Shown here piece after piece: positions 27,461-35,423 of a stretch of DNA of 64,000 nt. Made by a program: the position numbers and the translations under genes. Source of the DNA: Jiangella ureilytica (GTDB lineage Bacteria; Actinomycetota; Actinomycetes; Jiangellales; Jiangellaceae). How positions within the stretch are numbered: the first letter of the stretch is position 1; every line of letters starts with the position of its first letter. The stretch lies in contig NZ_SMKL01000012.1 in NCBI RefSeq assembly GCF_004348545.1, positions 47,280 to 111,279 on the forward strand, in the 5' to 3' direction. The notes beneath the pieces were generated by a model that was not told the DNA's origin, did no database searches, and saw only the letters and a program-made list of their open reading frames with translations.

Positions 27461-28489
27461 GTGCGACTTCGACGGTGGGACCCGGCCAGTACCGCGATCC
27501 AGCGGCGGCGGCGCGGTCGAGGCTTCGGTTACCTGGACGTCGACGGCGAGGCGCTGCGCGACGCGGAGACGCTGGCGCGTATCGAGGCGCTGGTCATCCC
27601 GCCGGCGTGGCAGGACGTGCGGATCTGCCCGTGGCCGAACGGTCACCTGCAGGCCGTCGGCACCGACGACGCCGGGCGGCGGCAGTACCTGTACCACGAG
27701 GCCTGGCGGGTGCAACGCGATCGCGAGAAGTTCGCCCGCGTCCGCGAGTTCGGCCGGACCCTGCCCAAGGCCCGCGTCCGGGTCGCCGACGACCTCGCGA
27801 CCCGCGGGCTGAACCGGCGCCGGGTGCTGGCCGCCGCGGCCCGGCTGCTCGACATCGGGTTCTTCCGTATCGGCGGCGAGGTGTACGCCCAGGAGAACGG
27901 CTCGCACGGGCTGACGACCGTCCTGCGCTCGCACGTCAGCGTCGCCCGCGGCGGCCGCGTGGTGTTCGAGTACCCGGCGAAGTCCGGGCAGGAACGGGTG
28001 CAGGCGGTCGCCGCCACCGACGTCGTCGACGTCATCCGCGCGCTCGTGCGCCGCCGCGAGCCGGACCAGACACTGCTCGCCTACTACGAGGGCCGCTCCT
28101 GGCACAACGTGCGCTCGGCCGACGTCAACGTGTACCTGCACGAGATCTGCGGCGACGACAGCAGCGCGAAGGACTTCCGCACCTGGCACGGGACGGTGCT
28201 GGCGGCGGTCGCGCTGGCGACCGGGACGGACGATCCCGCCGCGTTGAGCCGGACCGCCCGCCGCCGGGCCGAGGCGCGCGCGATCAAGGAGGTCGCCGAG
28301 TACCTCGGCAACACCCCCGCCGTCTGCCGCTCCGCCTACGTCGATCCGGCCGTCATCGAGGCGTTCGAACAGGGCGTCACCATCCGGCGCACGCTCGAGC
28401 GCCTGGGCACCGACGAGGTCCTCGTCGGCGAGGAGGACCGCGAACGCGTCGAGCGCGCCGTCCTCGAGCTCCTCGACGACGTCGGGTGA
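27461..28489 (+). CDS. Type IB DNA topoisomerase
   Basis: A 342-residue poxvirus-like topoisomerase that relaxes supercoils through a 3'-phosphotyrosine link. The catalytic set is complete: Arg136 (FFRIGGE), Lys174 (EYPAKSG), Arg240 (KDFRTWHG), Asn284 (LGNTPAV) and nucleophile Tyr293 (CRSAYVDP). Asn replaces the viral His, as in the Deinococcus enzyme. Start GTG 27461 with a G-rich ribosome site. Actinomycetes carry it as an accessory enzyme, and here it opens a stress-type region. Confidence 0.95.
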   Translation: MRLRRWDPASTAIQRRRRGRGFGYLDVDGEALRDAETLARIEALVIPPAWQDVRICPWPNGHLQAVGTDDAGRRQYLYHEAWRVQRDREKFARVREFGRTLPKARVRVADDLATRGLNRRRVLAAAARLLDIGFFRIGGEVYAQENGSHGLTTVLRSHVSVARGGRVVFEYPAKSGQERVQAVAATDVVDVIRALVRRREPDQTLLAYYEGRSWHNVRSADVNVYLHEICGDDSSAKDFRTWHGTVLAAVALATGTDDPAALSRTARRRAEARAIKEVAEYLGNTPAVCRSAYVDPAVIEAFEQGVTIRRTLERLGTDEVLVGEEDRERVERAVLELLDDVG

Positions 28490-28530
28490 CGGCGCCGACG
28501 ACGCCGACGACGCTGAGGGCGCCGACGGCG
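28490..28530. terminator. Short GC repeat/hairpin between convergent genes
   Basis: The 41-base gap is made of repeated GACGCC/GACGAC units; GACGCC and GGCGTC copies can pair. It lies exactly between the stops of the topoisomerase gene and the ThDP-enzyme gene, so a bidirectional terminator is the simplest reading. Confidence 0.45.
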
Positions 28531-30321
28531 TCAGTGGCGGCCGGGGACGAACTCCTGGGCCTTCGCCTTCACGCCCTGCACCAGCACCCGCCAGGCGTTC
28601 GGGTCGCCTTTGAGCAGCGCCTCGGTGGTCTCCTTGACCTGCTCGAAGGTCGCGTGCGGCGGGATCGGCGGCACCTCGGGATCGCAGCGGACGTCCAGGA
28701 GCACCGGGCCGTCCGCCGTCAGCGCCCGGTCCCAGGCGTCGCCCAGCTCGTCCGGCGACGACACGCTCACCCCGCCGACACCGAAGCAGCGCGCCGCCGC
28801 CGCGTAGTCGATGTCGGGCAGGGTCTGCGACTCCTCGAACTTCGGCGCGCCGCCCATGGCCCGCAGCTCCCACGTCACCTGGTTGAGGTCGTTGTTGTGG
28901 AACACGCACACGACGAGTCGCTTGTCGGTCCAGCGGTCCTGGTAGCGGGTGATCGTCATCAGCTCGGCCAGGCCGTTCATCTGCATGGCGCCGTCGCCGA
29001 CGAGGGCGACCACCGGCCGGTCGGGGTGCGCGAACTTGGCGCCGATCGCGTACGGCACCCCCGCGCCCATGGTCGCCAGCGTCCCGGACAAGGACCCGCG
29101 CATCGCGCCGCGCATCCGCAGCAGCCGCGCGTACCAGTTCGTCGACGAGCCGGAGTCGGCGGTGACGATGGCGTCGTCGGGGATCCGCAGCGACAGCTCG
29201 TGCACGATCCGCATCGGGTTCACCGGCTGGGCGTCGACCATCGCCTGCCGCTCGACGGTCTCCCACCAGTCGGCGACGGCGCTCTCGACCAACGCCCGCC
29301 ACGAGCGGTCCGTCACCGGCCGGAGCAGCGGGATCAGCGCCCGCAGCGTCGCGCCCGCATCGCCGACGAGGTTGACCTCCGTCGGGTAGCGCATGCCGGC
29401 CATCCGGCCGTCGAGGTCGATCTGCACCGCCCGGGCCTGGCCGAAGTCAGGCAGGAACTGCGTGTACGGGAAGCTCGAGCCGACGATGAGCAGCGTGTCG
29501 CAGTCGCGCATCAGCTCGTAGCTGGCCCGGGTGCCGAGCAGCCCGATCGAGCCGGTGACGTAGGGCAGGTCGTCGGACAGCACGTCCTTGCCGAGCAGCG
29601 CCTTCGCCACGCCGGCGCCGGTCGTCTCGGCCACCTGCATGACCTCGTCGGCGGCGCCGCGGGCGCCCTGGCCGACCAGGATCGCGACCCGCGACCCCGC
29701 GTTCAGCACCGACGCGGCCGCCTCCAGCTGCTCGTTCGACGGAACGACGACGGACGACGGCGTGTCCGGCGGCCCGGACGGCACCTGCCGGAACACGTGC
29801 TCCGGCGCGCTGTACTCGAGCTCCTGCACGTCCGCGGGAATGATCAGTGCCGTCGGCGCCCGCCGCGCCATCGCCGTCCGGAAAGCGCGGTCGACGGCGT
29901 TGGGCAGCTGCTCGGGAACGTTCACCTCGGCCAGGTACTCGCTCGCGACGTCCTTGAACAGCGCCTGGAGGTCGACCTCCTGCTGATAGTGCCCGCCCAT
30001 GGCGGCCCGCGCCGTCTGCCCGACGATCGCGACCACCGGCACGTGGTCCAGCTTGGCGTCGTAGAGGCCGTTGAGCAGGTGGATCGCGCCCGGCCCGGAG
30101 GTCGCGAGGCAGACGCCCTGCCGCCCGCTGAACTTCGCGTAGCCGACGGCCTGGAAGGCCGCCATCTCCTCGTGCCGTGCCTGAACGAACCGCGGCTGGT
30201 CGCCGGCCTCGCCGAACGCCGCCACGATGCCGTTGATGCCGTCGCCGGGATAGCCGAAGACCTGCTCGACCCCCCACTCGCGCATCCGCGTCAACAACCG
30301 GTCCGCCACCGTCTCAGCCAT
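28531..30321 (-). CDS. ThDP-dependent enzyme, pyruvate oxidase/acetolactate synthase-like
   Basis: A 596-residue thiamine diphosphate enzyme. Domains: PYR (about 1-175) with the catalytic Glu51 in QARHEEMAAFQA, a central FAD/regulatory-type domain (about 190-340) and the PP domain, where GDG at 442-444 through NN at 476-477 forms the Mg-ThDP motif. No membrane-binding tail of the E. coli PoxB kind is obvious. Likely reaction: pyruvate oxidation to acetate or acetyl phosphate, or a related 2-oxo acid. GGAGG precedes the ATG, and a SigB-like promoter lies at 30361-30385, fitting stationary-phase or stress use. Confidence 0.88.
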   Translation of the reverse strand: MAETVADRLLTRMREWGVEQVFGYPGDGINGIVAAFGEAGDQPRFVQARHEEMAAFQAVGYAKFSGRQGVCLATSGPGAIHLLNGLYDAKLDHVPVVAIVGQTARAAMGGHYQQEVDLQALFKDVASEYLAEVNVPEQLPNAVDRAFRTAMARRAPTALIIPADVQELEYSAPEHVFRQVPSGPPDTPSSVVVPSNEQLEAAASVLNAGSRVAILVGQGARGAADEVMQVAETTGAGVAKALLGKDVLSDDLPYVTGSIGLLGTRASYELMRDCDTLLIVGSSFPYTQFLPDFGQARAVQIDLDGRMAGMRYPTEVNLVGDAGATLRALIPLLRPVTDRSWRALVESAVADWWETVERQAMVDAQPVNPMRIVHELSLRIPDDAIVTADSGSSTNWYARLLRMRGAMRGSLSGTLATMGAGVPYAIGAKFAHPDRPVVALVGDGAMQMNGLAELMTITRYQDRWTDKRLVVCVFHNNDLNQVTWELRAMGGAPKFEESQTLPDIDYAAAARCFGVGGVSVSSPDELGDAWDRALTADGPVLLDVRCDPEVPPIPPHATFEQVKETTEALLKGDPNAWRVLVQGVKAKAQEFVPGRH

Positions 30322-30360
30322 GTGTGTCCTCCGGTCAGCTTCCCTGTGCCTCGGCTTCCC

Positions 30361-30385
30361 GTACCCGGCGGCCGCCTCCGGTAAC
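30361..30385 (-). promoter_or_regulatory. SigB/SigF-type promoter for the ThDP enzyme
   Basis: On the minus strand GTTAC (30385-30381), a 14-base spacer and GGGTAC (30366-30361) match the group-3 sigma pattern GTTT-N13-16-GGGTA(T/C). The predicted start point is about 33 bases before the ATG at 30321. Two sigma factors of the right class are encoded within 5 kb. Confidence 0.6.
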
Positions 30386-30578
30386 GCTCACGCGAACCGG
30401 CGCAGACCGAGGACGACGCCCAGGTTGCGTGCCCGCTGGGCGAGCTCGTCGGAGGGCAGCTCCCACACTCCCCTGGCGCCGTCCGGACCCGGCCCCGCAC
30501 CTACCGGCGGCCGCCGCCGCATGCGCCGTCGGCGGACGGGTACGGGGCGACGCAGGAACGACATCATGGGAGGTCGTC

Positions 30579-30803
30579 ATGCCCAGCAAGTCGGCGAACG
30601 TGAAGAACGAGAAGCAGTACGAGGCCCTCAAGGACAAGGGCATGTCGAAGGAGCGGGCGGCCCGCATCGCCAACTCGCCCGGAGCTTCGAAGCGCGGCGG
30701 AAAGAAGAGCGGCTCCGGCGGCGACAGCTCGCAGGGCGGCACCAGCGCGCAGAAGAAGAAGGCCGGCAGCAAGGGTGGCAAGGCCACCGCGCGCAAGAGC
30801 TGA
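30579..30803 (+). CDS. Small basic DUF7218-type protein
   Basis: A 74-residue protein. The first half, with NVKNEKQYEALKDKGMSKE and RAARIANSPGASKRGGKK, is strongly conserved in actinomycetes; the second half is a Gly/Ser/Lys-rich tail. It is probably a disordered, nucleic-acid-associated or Rho-N-like helical stress protein; function is unknown. GGGAGG at 30568-30573 fixes the start. Confidence 0.85.
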   Translation: MPSKSANVKNEKQYEALKDKGMSKERAARIANSPGASKRGGKKSGSGGDSSQGGTSAQKKKAGSKGGKATARKS

Positions 30804-30808
30804 CGGAC

Positions 30809-31510
30809 CTACGGCTCCGGCGACTGGCGGGCGGTCGCGATGACCTGGTCGGCCCCCTCGCGTAGCTTGATCCGGTTGCGCTGCGACAGTCGGCTGAGGA
30901 CGGCGAACGCCCGGTCGGCATCGAGGCCGTAGCGCTCCATGAGGACGCCCTGCGCCAGCCCGACGGCGTGGTGGGCGTCCATGGCGCGGCGCAGCCCGGC
31001 CTCGTCGCGCGCGGTCGCGATGGCGACGGATGCGTGTCGCGCGAAGATCTCCGCGACGGCGGCGTCGTCCTCGTCGAACGTGTCCGGTTCGGTGCCGTAG
31101 AGGCTCAGCGCGCCGAACGGCGCCTCGCCGGCGACCAGTCGGACGGCCACGACGCTGCGCAGTCCGCGCTCCGCGGCGGAGGCGGACCAGTGCGGCCAGC
31201 GGGAGTCGTCCTTGGTGTCGCCGACGAGCACGGCCGACCGGTGCTGCATGGCCTGCACCGCCGGCCCGTCCTCGAGGCTCACCTGCAACAGCTCGAGTTC
31301 GCGCACCCGCTCCTGCGTGGCCACGGCCGGCTCCAGCCGCCCGGTGCCGCTCAGCAGCACGAGCGTGGCGTCGCTGCAGCTGACAGCCTGCCGCGCGTAC
31401 TCGACGACCAGCTCGAGCGTCTGCTCCGGATCGGGCGCGTCATGCAGCGCCGCCGCGATCGCGGCGAACTCGCCCGAACCCAGCTCACCACGCACCGCAC
31501 CCTCGCTCAC
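30809..31510 (-). CDS. GAF-ANTAR transcription antitermination regulator
   Basis: A 233-residue protein. A GAF sensor (about 15-160) is followed by an ANTAR RNA-binding domain (about 168-228) with AHHAVGLAQGVLMERYGLDA and a terminal three-helix pattern. ANTAR proteins bind paired hairpins in leaders and prevent termination. No HisKA or receiver is present, so the signal enters through GAF, perhaps redox or a small ligand. Start GTG 31510. Its stop is 6 bases from the end of the convergent DUF7218 gene. Confidence 0.92.
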   Translation of the reverse strand: MSEGAVRGELGSGEFAAIAAALHDAPDPEQTLELVVEYARQAVSCSDATLVLLSGTGRLEPAVATQERVRELELLQVSLEDGPAVQAMQHRSAVLVGDTKDDSRWPHWSASAAERGLRSVVAVRLVAGEAPFGALSLYGTEPDTFDEDDAAVAEIFARHASVAIATARDEAGLRRAMDAHHAVGLAQGVLMERYGLDADRAFAVLSRLSQRNRIKLREGADQVIATARQSPEP

Positions 31511-31539
31511 GTCGACAGTATGGATCCGAGGAGGATCGG

Positions 31540-31917
31540 ATGACGAGTACCTTCTCTCAGTGGACGCTGGACGTTCGCGATGTGGACCTCATGGCGCGCT
31601 TCTGGTCGGCGGCGCTGGGCTACGACATCGACCCCGACGACGACGGCGACGGCGCCCATCTGCGGCCGCCGGCCGGCGCACCCGCCAACGCTCTGAGCGT
31701 CTGGCTGCAGCCCAGCGGCGGGCCGAAACGCGACAAGAACCGCAACCACCCCGACCTCGTCGCGACGGCCGGGACGGCGGACGCGGAGGTCGAGCGGCTG
31801 CTCGGGCTCGGGGCCACCCGCGCCGACGTCGGGCAGACCGGCAGCGAGGGATTCACCGTCCTCGCCGACCCGGAGGGCAACGAGTTCTGCGTCCTGCACC
31901 GCCGCCGGACCGTCTGA
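31540..31917 (+). CDS. VOC/glyoxalase-like protein
   Basis: A 125-residue single vicinal-oxygen-chelate module of the Glyoxalase_6 type. It has LDVRDVDLMARFWSAALGYD at the N terminus and FTVLADPEGNEFCVLH at the C terminus, where the Glu of EGNEFC is a typical metal or fold residue. AGGAGGA-like site before ATG 31540. A second VOC protein is at 44282-44665. Substrate unknown. Confidence 0.88.
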   Translation: MTSTFSQWTLDVRDVDLMARFWSAALGYDIDPDDDGDGAHLRPPAGAPANALSVWLQPSGGPKRDKNRNHPDLVATAGTADAEVERLLGLGATRADVGQTGSEGFTVLADPEGNEFCVLHRRRTV

Positions 31918-31986
31918 CCGCCTGAGCCGACGGCGACGCAGGACGGCCGCGAGGCCGGCTCGTCGGGGCCGGGTCTCCTCAGGCGG
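31918..31986. terminator. Long inverted repeat between convergent VOC and sigma genes
   Basis: CCGCCTGAG at 31918-31926 pairs exactly with CTCAGGCGG at 31978-31986, with further inner pairing (CCGACG with CGTCGG). The right arm includes the sigma gene stop codon. It is a likely bidirectional terminator. Confidence 0.6.
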
Positions 31987-32800
31987 ACTCGAGCGCGCCG
32001 ATCCTCGCACGCAGCCGCCGCAGGATGCCGGCCAGCAGGCGCGAGACCTGCATCTGGGTGACGCCGAGGTCGCGGCCGATCTCCGCCTGGGTCCAGCCGC
32101 GGAAGAACCGTAGGTACAGGATGCGCCGGTCGCGCTCCCCCAGCTCCCGGCAGGCCGGCGCGAGCGCGACCATGGCCTCGGACCGCTCGTACGCGGTGTC
32201 GTCGTCGCCGATGGTGTCGGCCAGCGAGGTCTCACCGTCGTCGACGCGGTAGTCGATGGAGGCGACCGTGAAGCACTCGTACGACGCCTGGGCCTCGCGG
32301 ACGTCGGCGGCCTCGACGCCCAGGTGGCCGGCCAGGTCCGCCGCCGTCGGCGTGGCGCCATTCGACTGGGTGACCTCCGCCGTCGCCGCCGACAGTGCCG
32401 ACTGCAGCTCCTGCACCCGCCGCGGCGGCCGCACCGCCCAGCCGTGGTCGCGGAAGTGGCGTTTGATCTCGCCCGCGATGGTGGGGACGGCGAACGAGAC
32501 GAAGTCGCGGCCGAGCTCGGGATCGAACCGCCGGGCGGCGTTCACGAGGCCCAGGTGGGCCACCTGCAGGATGTCGTCGTTCTCGAGGCTCCGGCCGTAG
32601 TAGCGCCGGGCGATCGCCTCGGCGAGCCCGAGGTGGAGCAGGACCACCTCGGCGATGAGCTGACGGCGCTCGGTCCCGTCGGCGTCCGCCGCGCGGCGGA
32701 ACAGATCGAGAGCGAGACGGTCCCGCTCCGCGTGCTGGTGCTGGTGCTGGTGCTGGTGATGGTCACGATGCTCGTCGAGCCTTGAACGAACGTGCGTCAC
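31979..32800 (-). CDS. SigB/SigF/SigG-type stress sigma factor with His-Gln tract
   Basis: A 273-residue group-3 sigma factor. Region 2 contains LENDDILQVAHLGLVNAARR and DFVSFAVPTIAGEIKRHFRD (core and -10 binding), region 3 ATPTAADLAGHLGV, and region 4 GWTQAEIGRDLGVTQMQVSR (the -35 helix-turn-helix). Residues 14-23 alternate His and Gln. GTG 32800 is chosen because AGAAGAGG stands before it; ATG 32821 is possible. No anti-sigma gene adjoins it, so partner-switch control would have to come from elsewhere. It is paralogous to the sigma gene at 35424-36254. Confidence 0.9.
   Translation of the reverse strand: MTHVRSRLDEHRDHHQHQHQHQHAERDRLALDLFRRAADADGTERRQLIAEVVLLHLGLAEAIARRYYGRSLENDDILQVAHLGLVNAARRFDPELGRDFVSFAVPTIAGEIKRHFRDHGWAVRPPRRVQELQSALSAATAEVTQSNGATPTAADLAGHLGVEAADVREAQASYECFTVASIDYRVDDGETSLADTIGDDDTAYERSEAMVALAPACRELGERDRRILYLRFFRGWTQAEIGRDLGVTQMQVSRLLAGILRRLRARIGALESA
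32732..32761. repeat. GTGCTG hexanucleotide repeat inside sigma gene
   Basis: Four exact tandem GTGCTG units (32732-32755) plus one GTGATG variant encode the alternating His-Gln tract. Copy-number change would alter tract length without shifting frame. Confidence 0.85.
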
Positions 32801-32930
32801 GGCCGACACCTCTTCTCCCATGGAGGATGTGGCGCACTGCTTGACCACGCCTCTCCACCGAAGCACGTTATCTCTTCGTTATCAACCCGCTTCCGCGGAT
32901 GCGCGCGGATCTCTCGGGTACGACCTGGCC

Positions 32931-34112
32931 ATGGCGGTGCGCGACCCCGGCCGAGCCCGACGGGCGACCGCTGCCGTCTTCTTCCTGACGGCGATCCTCT
33001 CCGCCACCTGGTCGACCCGGGTCCCGGCCGTCCGCGAGCGGCTGGACCTGTCGGTGGTCGAGCTCGGGATCGCCGTGATGGGACTCGAGGGAGGCGCCGT
33101 CGCCGGACTGCCCGTCGGGGCCGTCGTCGTCGCCCGGCTGGGCGCGCGCCGGGCGACGGCGATCGCCTTCGCCGTCTTCGCCGCCGGGCTGGTGGGGACG
33201 GGCCTCGCTCCGGGCCTCGCGCTGCTCGTGGCGGCCCTCGCCGTGTTCGCGCTCGCCAACAGCGTCATCGACGTCGCGATGAACGTCCAGGGCGTCGACC
33301 TGGAGCGCCGGCTGGCCCGGCCCCTGCTGTCGTCGCTGCATGCCTGGGGGTCGGTGGGACTGGTCGTGGGCGGCCTCGCGGGAACGGCGGTGGCCGCCGG
33401 CGTGCCGGTCACGGTGCACTTCGCGGTGACGGCGGCCGGCGGGCTGCTCCTGGTGGCGGTCGCGGTCCACTGGTTCGTCCGCGAGGAGGCGGGACCGGCG
33501 CGGACCGGGTTCGCCCGGCCGGACCGCGGCCTCGCCGTCCTCGGGCTGATCGCCTTCTGCGCCTTCCTCGTCGACGGCACCGCCTACCAGTGGAGCGCCG
33601 TCCAGTTGCGGGCCGACAAGGACGCGGGTGCGACGCTCGCCGCCGCAGGGTTCACCGTTTTCGCGGTAGGGGTCGCCATCGGCCGGTTCGCCGCGGGCCG
33701 CGTCCTCGACCGGCACGGCCCGCGCCGGACGGTCCAGGCGGCCGGGCTGGTCGTGGTGGCGGGGACGGCGCTCGCCGCGGTGCCGTCGTCGGCCGTCCTC
33801 AGCCTGGCCGGATGGGGCGTCATCGGGACCGGCGTGGCCGCGCTGGCTCCCGTCGTCCTCGCCGCCGCGCCCGACGCCGGGCGGATGCCGGCGCCGGCGG
33901 CGATCGCGGCCGTCACCACCGTCGGCTACCTGGGGTCCTTCACCGGCCCGCTGATCATCGGGCCGGTCGCGGACGTGAGCAGCATCTCCGTCGCCCTCGG
34001 CCTCCTCGCCGTCGCCGGCCTCGCGACGACGGTCCTCGCGCGGACGGTGAGCGCATGGCGCGGCGGGGGCCGGGGAGGATCGGCACATGGGTCGCATCGA
34101 CCGGACCGCTGA
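32931..34112 (+). CDS. MFS transporter
   Basis: A 393-residue transporter with about twelve hydrophobic helices, opening with RRATAAVFFLTAILSATWST and carrying GFTVFAVGVAIGRFAAGRVL in helix 7-8. Start ATG 32931 has no ribosome site; a GGGTAC at 32916-32921 lies where a -10 box would give a nearly leaderless message. Its 3' end overlaps by 26 bases a remnant frame at 34087. Substrate unknown. Confidence 0.88.
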   Translation: MAVRDPGRARRATAAVFFLTAILSATWSTRVPAVRERLDLSVVELGIAVMGLEGGAVAGLPVGAVVVARLGARRATAIAFAVFAAGLVGTGLAPGLALLVAALAVFALANSVIDVAMNVQGVDLERRLARPLLSSLHAWGSVGLVVGGLAGTAVAAGVPVTVHFAVTAAGGLLLVAVAVHWFVREEAGPARTGFARPDRGLAVLGLIAFCAFLVDGTAYQWSAVQLRADKDAGATLAAAGFTVFAVGVAIGRFAAGRVLDRHGPRRTVQAAGLVVVAGTALAAVPSSAVLSLAGWGVIGTGVAALAPVVLAAAPDAGRMPAPAAIAAVTTVGYLGSFTGPLIIGPVADVSSISVALGLLAVAGLATTVLARTVSAWRGGGRGGSAHGSHRPDR

Positions 34113-34269
34113 GCCCTGGGGAACGCGCACACCGCACGGACCGGGCGACACGTGGCCGGTCCGCGTATTCCGCCGCGACGGCGCGCTCGTCGCCACCGGT
34201 CGGGCGGCAGCGGAAGCATGCCGAGCCCGAGAGCGGGAACGTGACCGGCAGGGCGCGCGGTCATCCTAG
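34087..34269 (+). pseudogene. N-terminal remnant of a molybdopterin oxidoreductase
   Basis: An ATG with a good GGGGAGGA site opens a 60-codon frame. Its first 27 residues, RIDRTAEPWGTRTPHGPGD then TWPVRV, match the conserved N terminus of actinomycete molybdopterin (formate/nitrate-type) oxidoreductases as I remember it. The expected continuation (a DVDRWV segment and the rest of some 700 residues) is absent; the frame runs into low-complexity Arg/Glu sequence and stops. This looks like a deletion remnant. Confidence 0.55.
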
Positions 34270-34285
34270 GTGGCCGCGCTCTCCA

Positions 34286-34319
34286 GGCCCCGGTCGTCAA
34301 GCAGTGTGCGACCGGGGCC
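34286..34319. terminator. Strong hairpin downstream of MFS gene
   Basis: GGCCCCGGTCG at 34286-34296 pairs perfectly with 34309-34319 around a 12-base loop. It is the first of two hairpins after the plus-strand genes ending at 34112 and 34269. Confidence 0.65.
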
Positions 34320-34340
34320 GACCCCGGCAAGGGCACCTGG

Positions 34341-34379
34341 CTCGGGTGAGCCGCACCCTGGGAATGCGGCTCGCCCGAG
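34341..34379. terminator. Second strong hairpin, 15-bp stem
   Basis: CTCGGGTGAGCCGCA at 34341-34355 pairs with 34365-34379, with a single G-U type position and a 9-base loop. It lies in the convergent gap before the Ig-like pseudogene and can act in both directions. Confidence 0.65.
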
Positions 34380-34473
34380 GTGAAACGGCGACCTCCGGCA
34401 CGGGGGCTGAACCGGACGCGCCGCGGCGCCCATACCCCACGAGCGGACGTGATCACTCATCGTCGCCGCCGGC

Positions 34474-34529
34474 GAGGCCGGCCGGCCGCCGGCCCGGGAC
34501 TGACACCCGGGGGACGACCGGCCGGCCTC
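34474..34529 (-). terminator. Nested inverted repeat after Ig-like pseudogene
   Basis: GAGGCCGGCCGG at 34474-34485 pairs exactly with 34518-34529; inside, CCCGGG at 34493-34498 pairs with 34506-34511. It begins 10 bases beyond the TAG of the minus-strand pseudogene, the expected place for its terminator. Confidence 0.65.
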
Positions 34530-34538
34530 GCGGCACGT

Positions 34539-35200
34539 CTAGCGCGCCACGCGGAACACGAACCGGCCCTGGTCCGTGGCGTGGTTGGCATCGCCGCCGT
34601 AGGTCGCGACGACGCTGTAGGGGCCGGCCCGCGGGCCCTCGGCCGCGCAGGTCGCCGTGCCGGCCGAGACCGTCGCGACGCAGAGGTGGTGCCACGCGAG
34701 GCGAAGTAGACCTCGCCCGTCGCCGTCTCCGCGAGGGTCGCGGTCAGCACCGCCGGCTCACCCGCGGCGACCTCCTCGGACGCCGCCGCGGCCGTGAGGT
34801 CCACCGGCGCCTTCCGGACGGTGACCCGGGCGGTCGCCGTCGATGCCCCGTGCTCGGCATCGCCCGAGTAGGCCGCGGTGACGTCGTGCGCGCCGGCAGG
34901 CAGGGTGCCGAGCACGCAGGCGGCCGTCCCGCCGGTCAGCAGCGCCCGGCACTGCGCGCCGTCCGCCGTGCTGAAGGTGACCGAAACCCGTCGCCGCCGG
35001 CGGGGTCACCGTCGCCGTGACCCGTACGGGCATCCCGTACGTCGCCGTCACCGGCGGGCGGGCCTGCGCGACGCGGCGCTCAGCGCTGTCGTCAGCGCAG
35101 TCGTCAGGGCGGCGAGGACAGCGACACGGCGGGACCGGCGGGGACCAGTGCCACGGCGTGGGACTCCTGCGGGCTCGTCGGAACAGCTCGGATGCCCGAG
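34539..35200 (-). pseudogene. Secreted Ig-like repeat protein, at least three frameshifts
   Basis: Three reading frames must be joined to recover one protein. A signal-peptide-like segment (RVAVLAALTTALTTALSAA, about 35070-35170) is followed, after a shift near 35070, by ARPPVTATYGMPVRVTATVT. After a shift near 34980 comes TFSTADGAQCRALLTGGTA and LPAGAHDVTAAYSGDAEHG. After a shift near 34688 come LCVATVSAGTATCAAEG and a last Ig-like strand ending at the TAG at 34539. It would be a short exported protein with two bacterial Ig-like domains. The shifts near 34980 and 34688 compensate, but a stop lies between them in the outer frame. The original start is not identifiable. Confidence 0.7.
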
Positions 35201-35423
35201 CCTGGCCAGCGCCGAAGACCCTTGCGGGGCGGAGAGGTGACCGCGCCGGGTCGGCGCGGTGAACTGTTCGGACAACCCTGAGGGATCGACACATATCGAC
35301 ACGTCTTGACAACGGGCCGGAAATGAGAGGGGATGAGAACACTGCAGCCGGGTACGTCCCGGTCACCCCAATCGTCAGTGGTTCAGAAGCGTGCCACACC
35401 TCGTCAGTCTCGGAGGTGTGAGC

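Noticed and set aside
28490..28530. GAC-rich triplets as a tandem minisatellite
   Set aside because: Too short and irregular; better explained as a terminator between convergent stops.
35350..35355. GGGTAC as a SigB-type -10 before the second sigma gene
   Set aside because: No GTTT-like -35 at 13-16 bases; the same holds for GGGTAC at 32916 and 30538.
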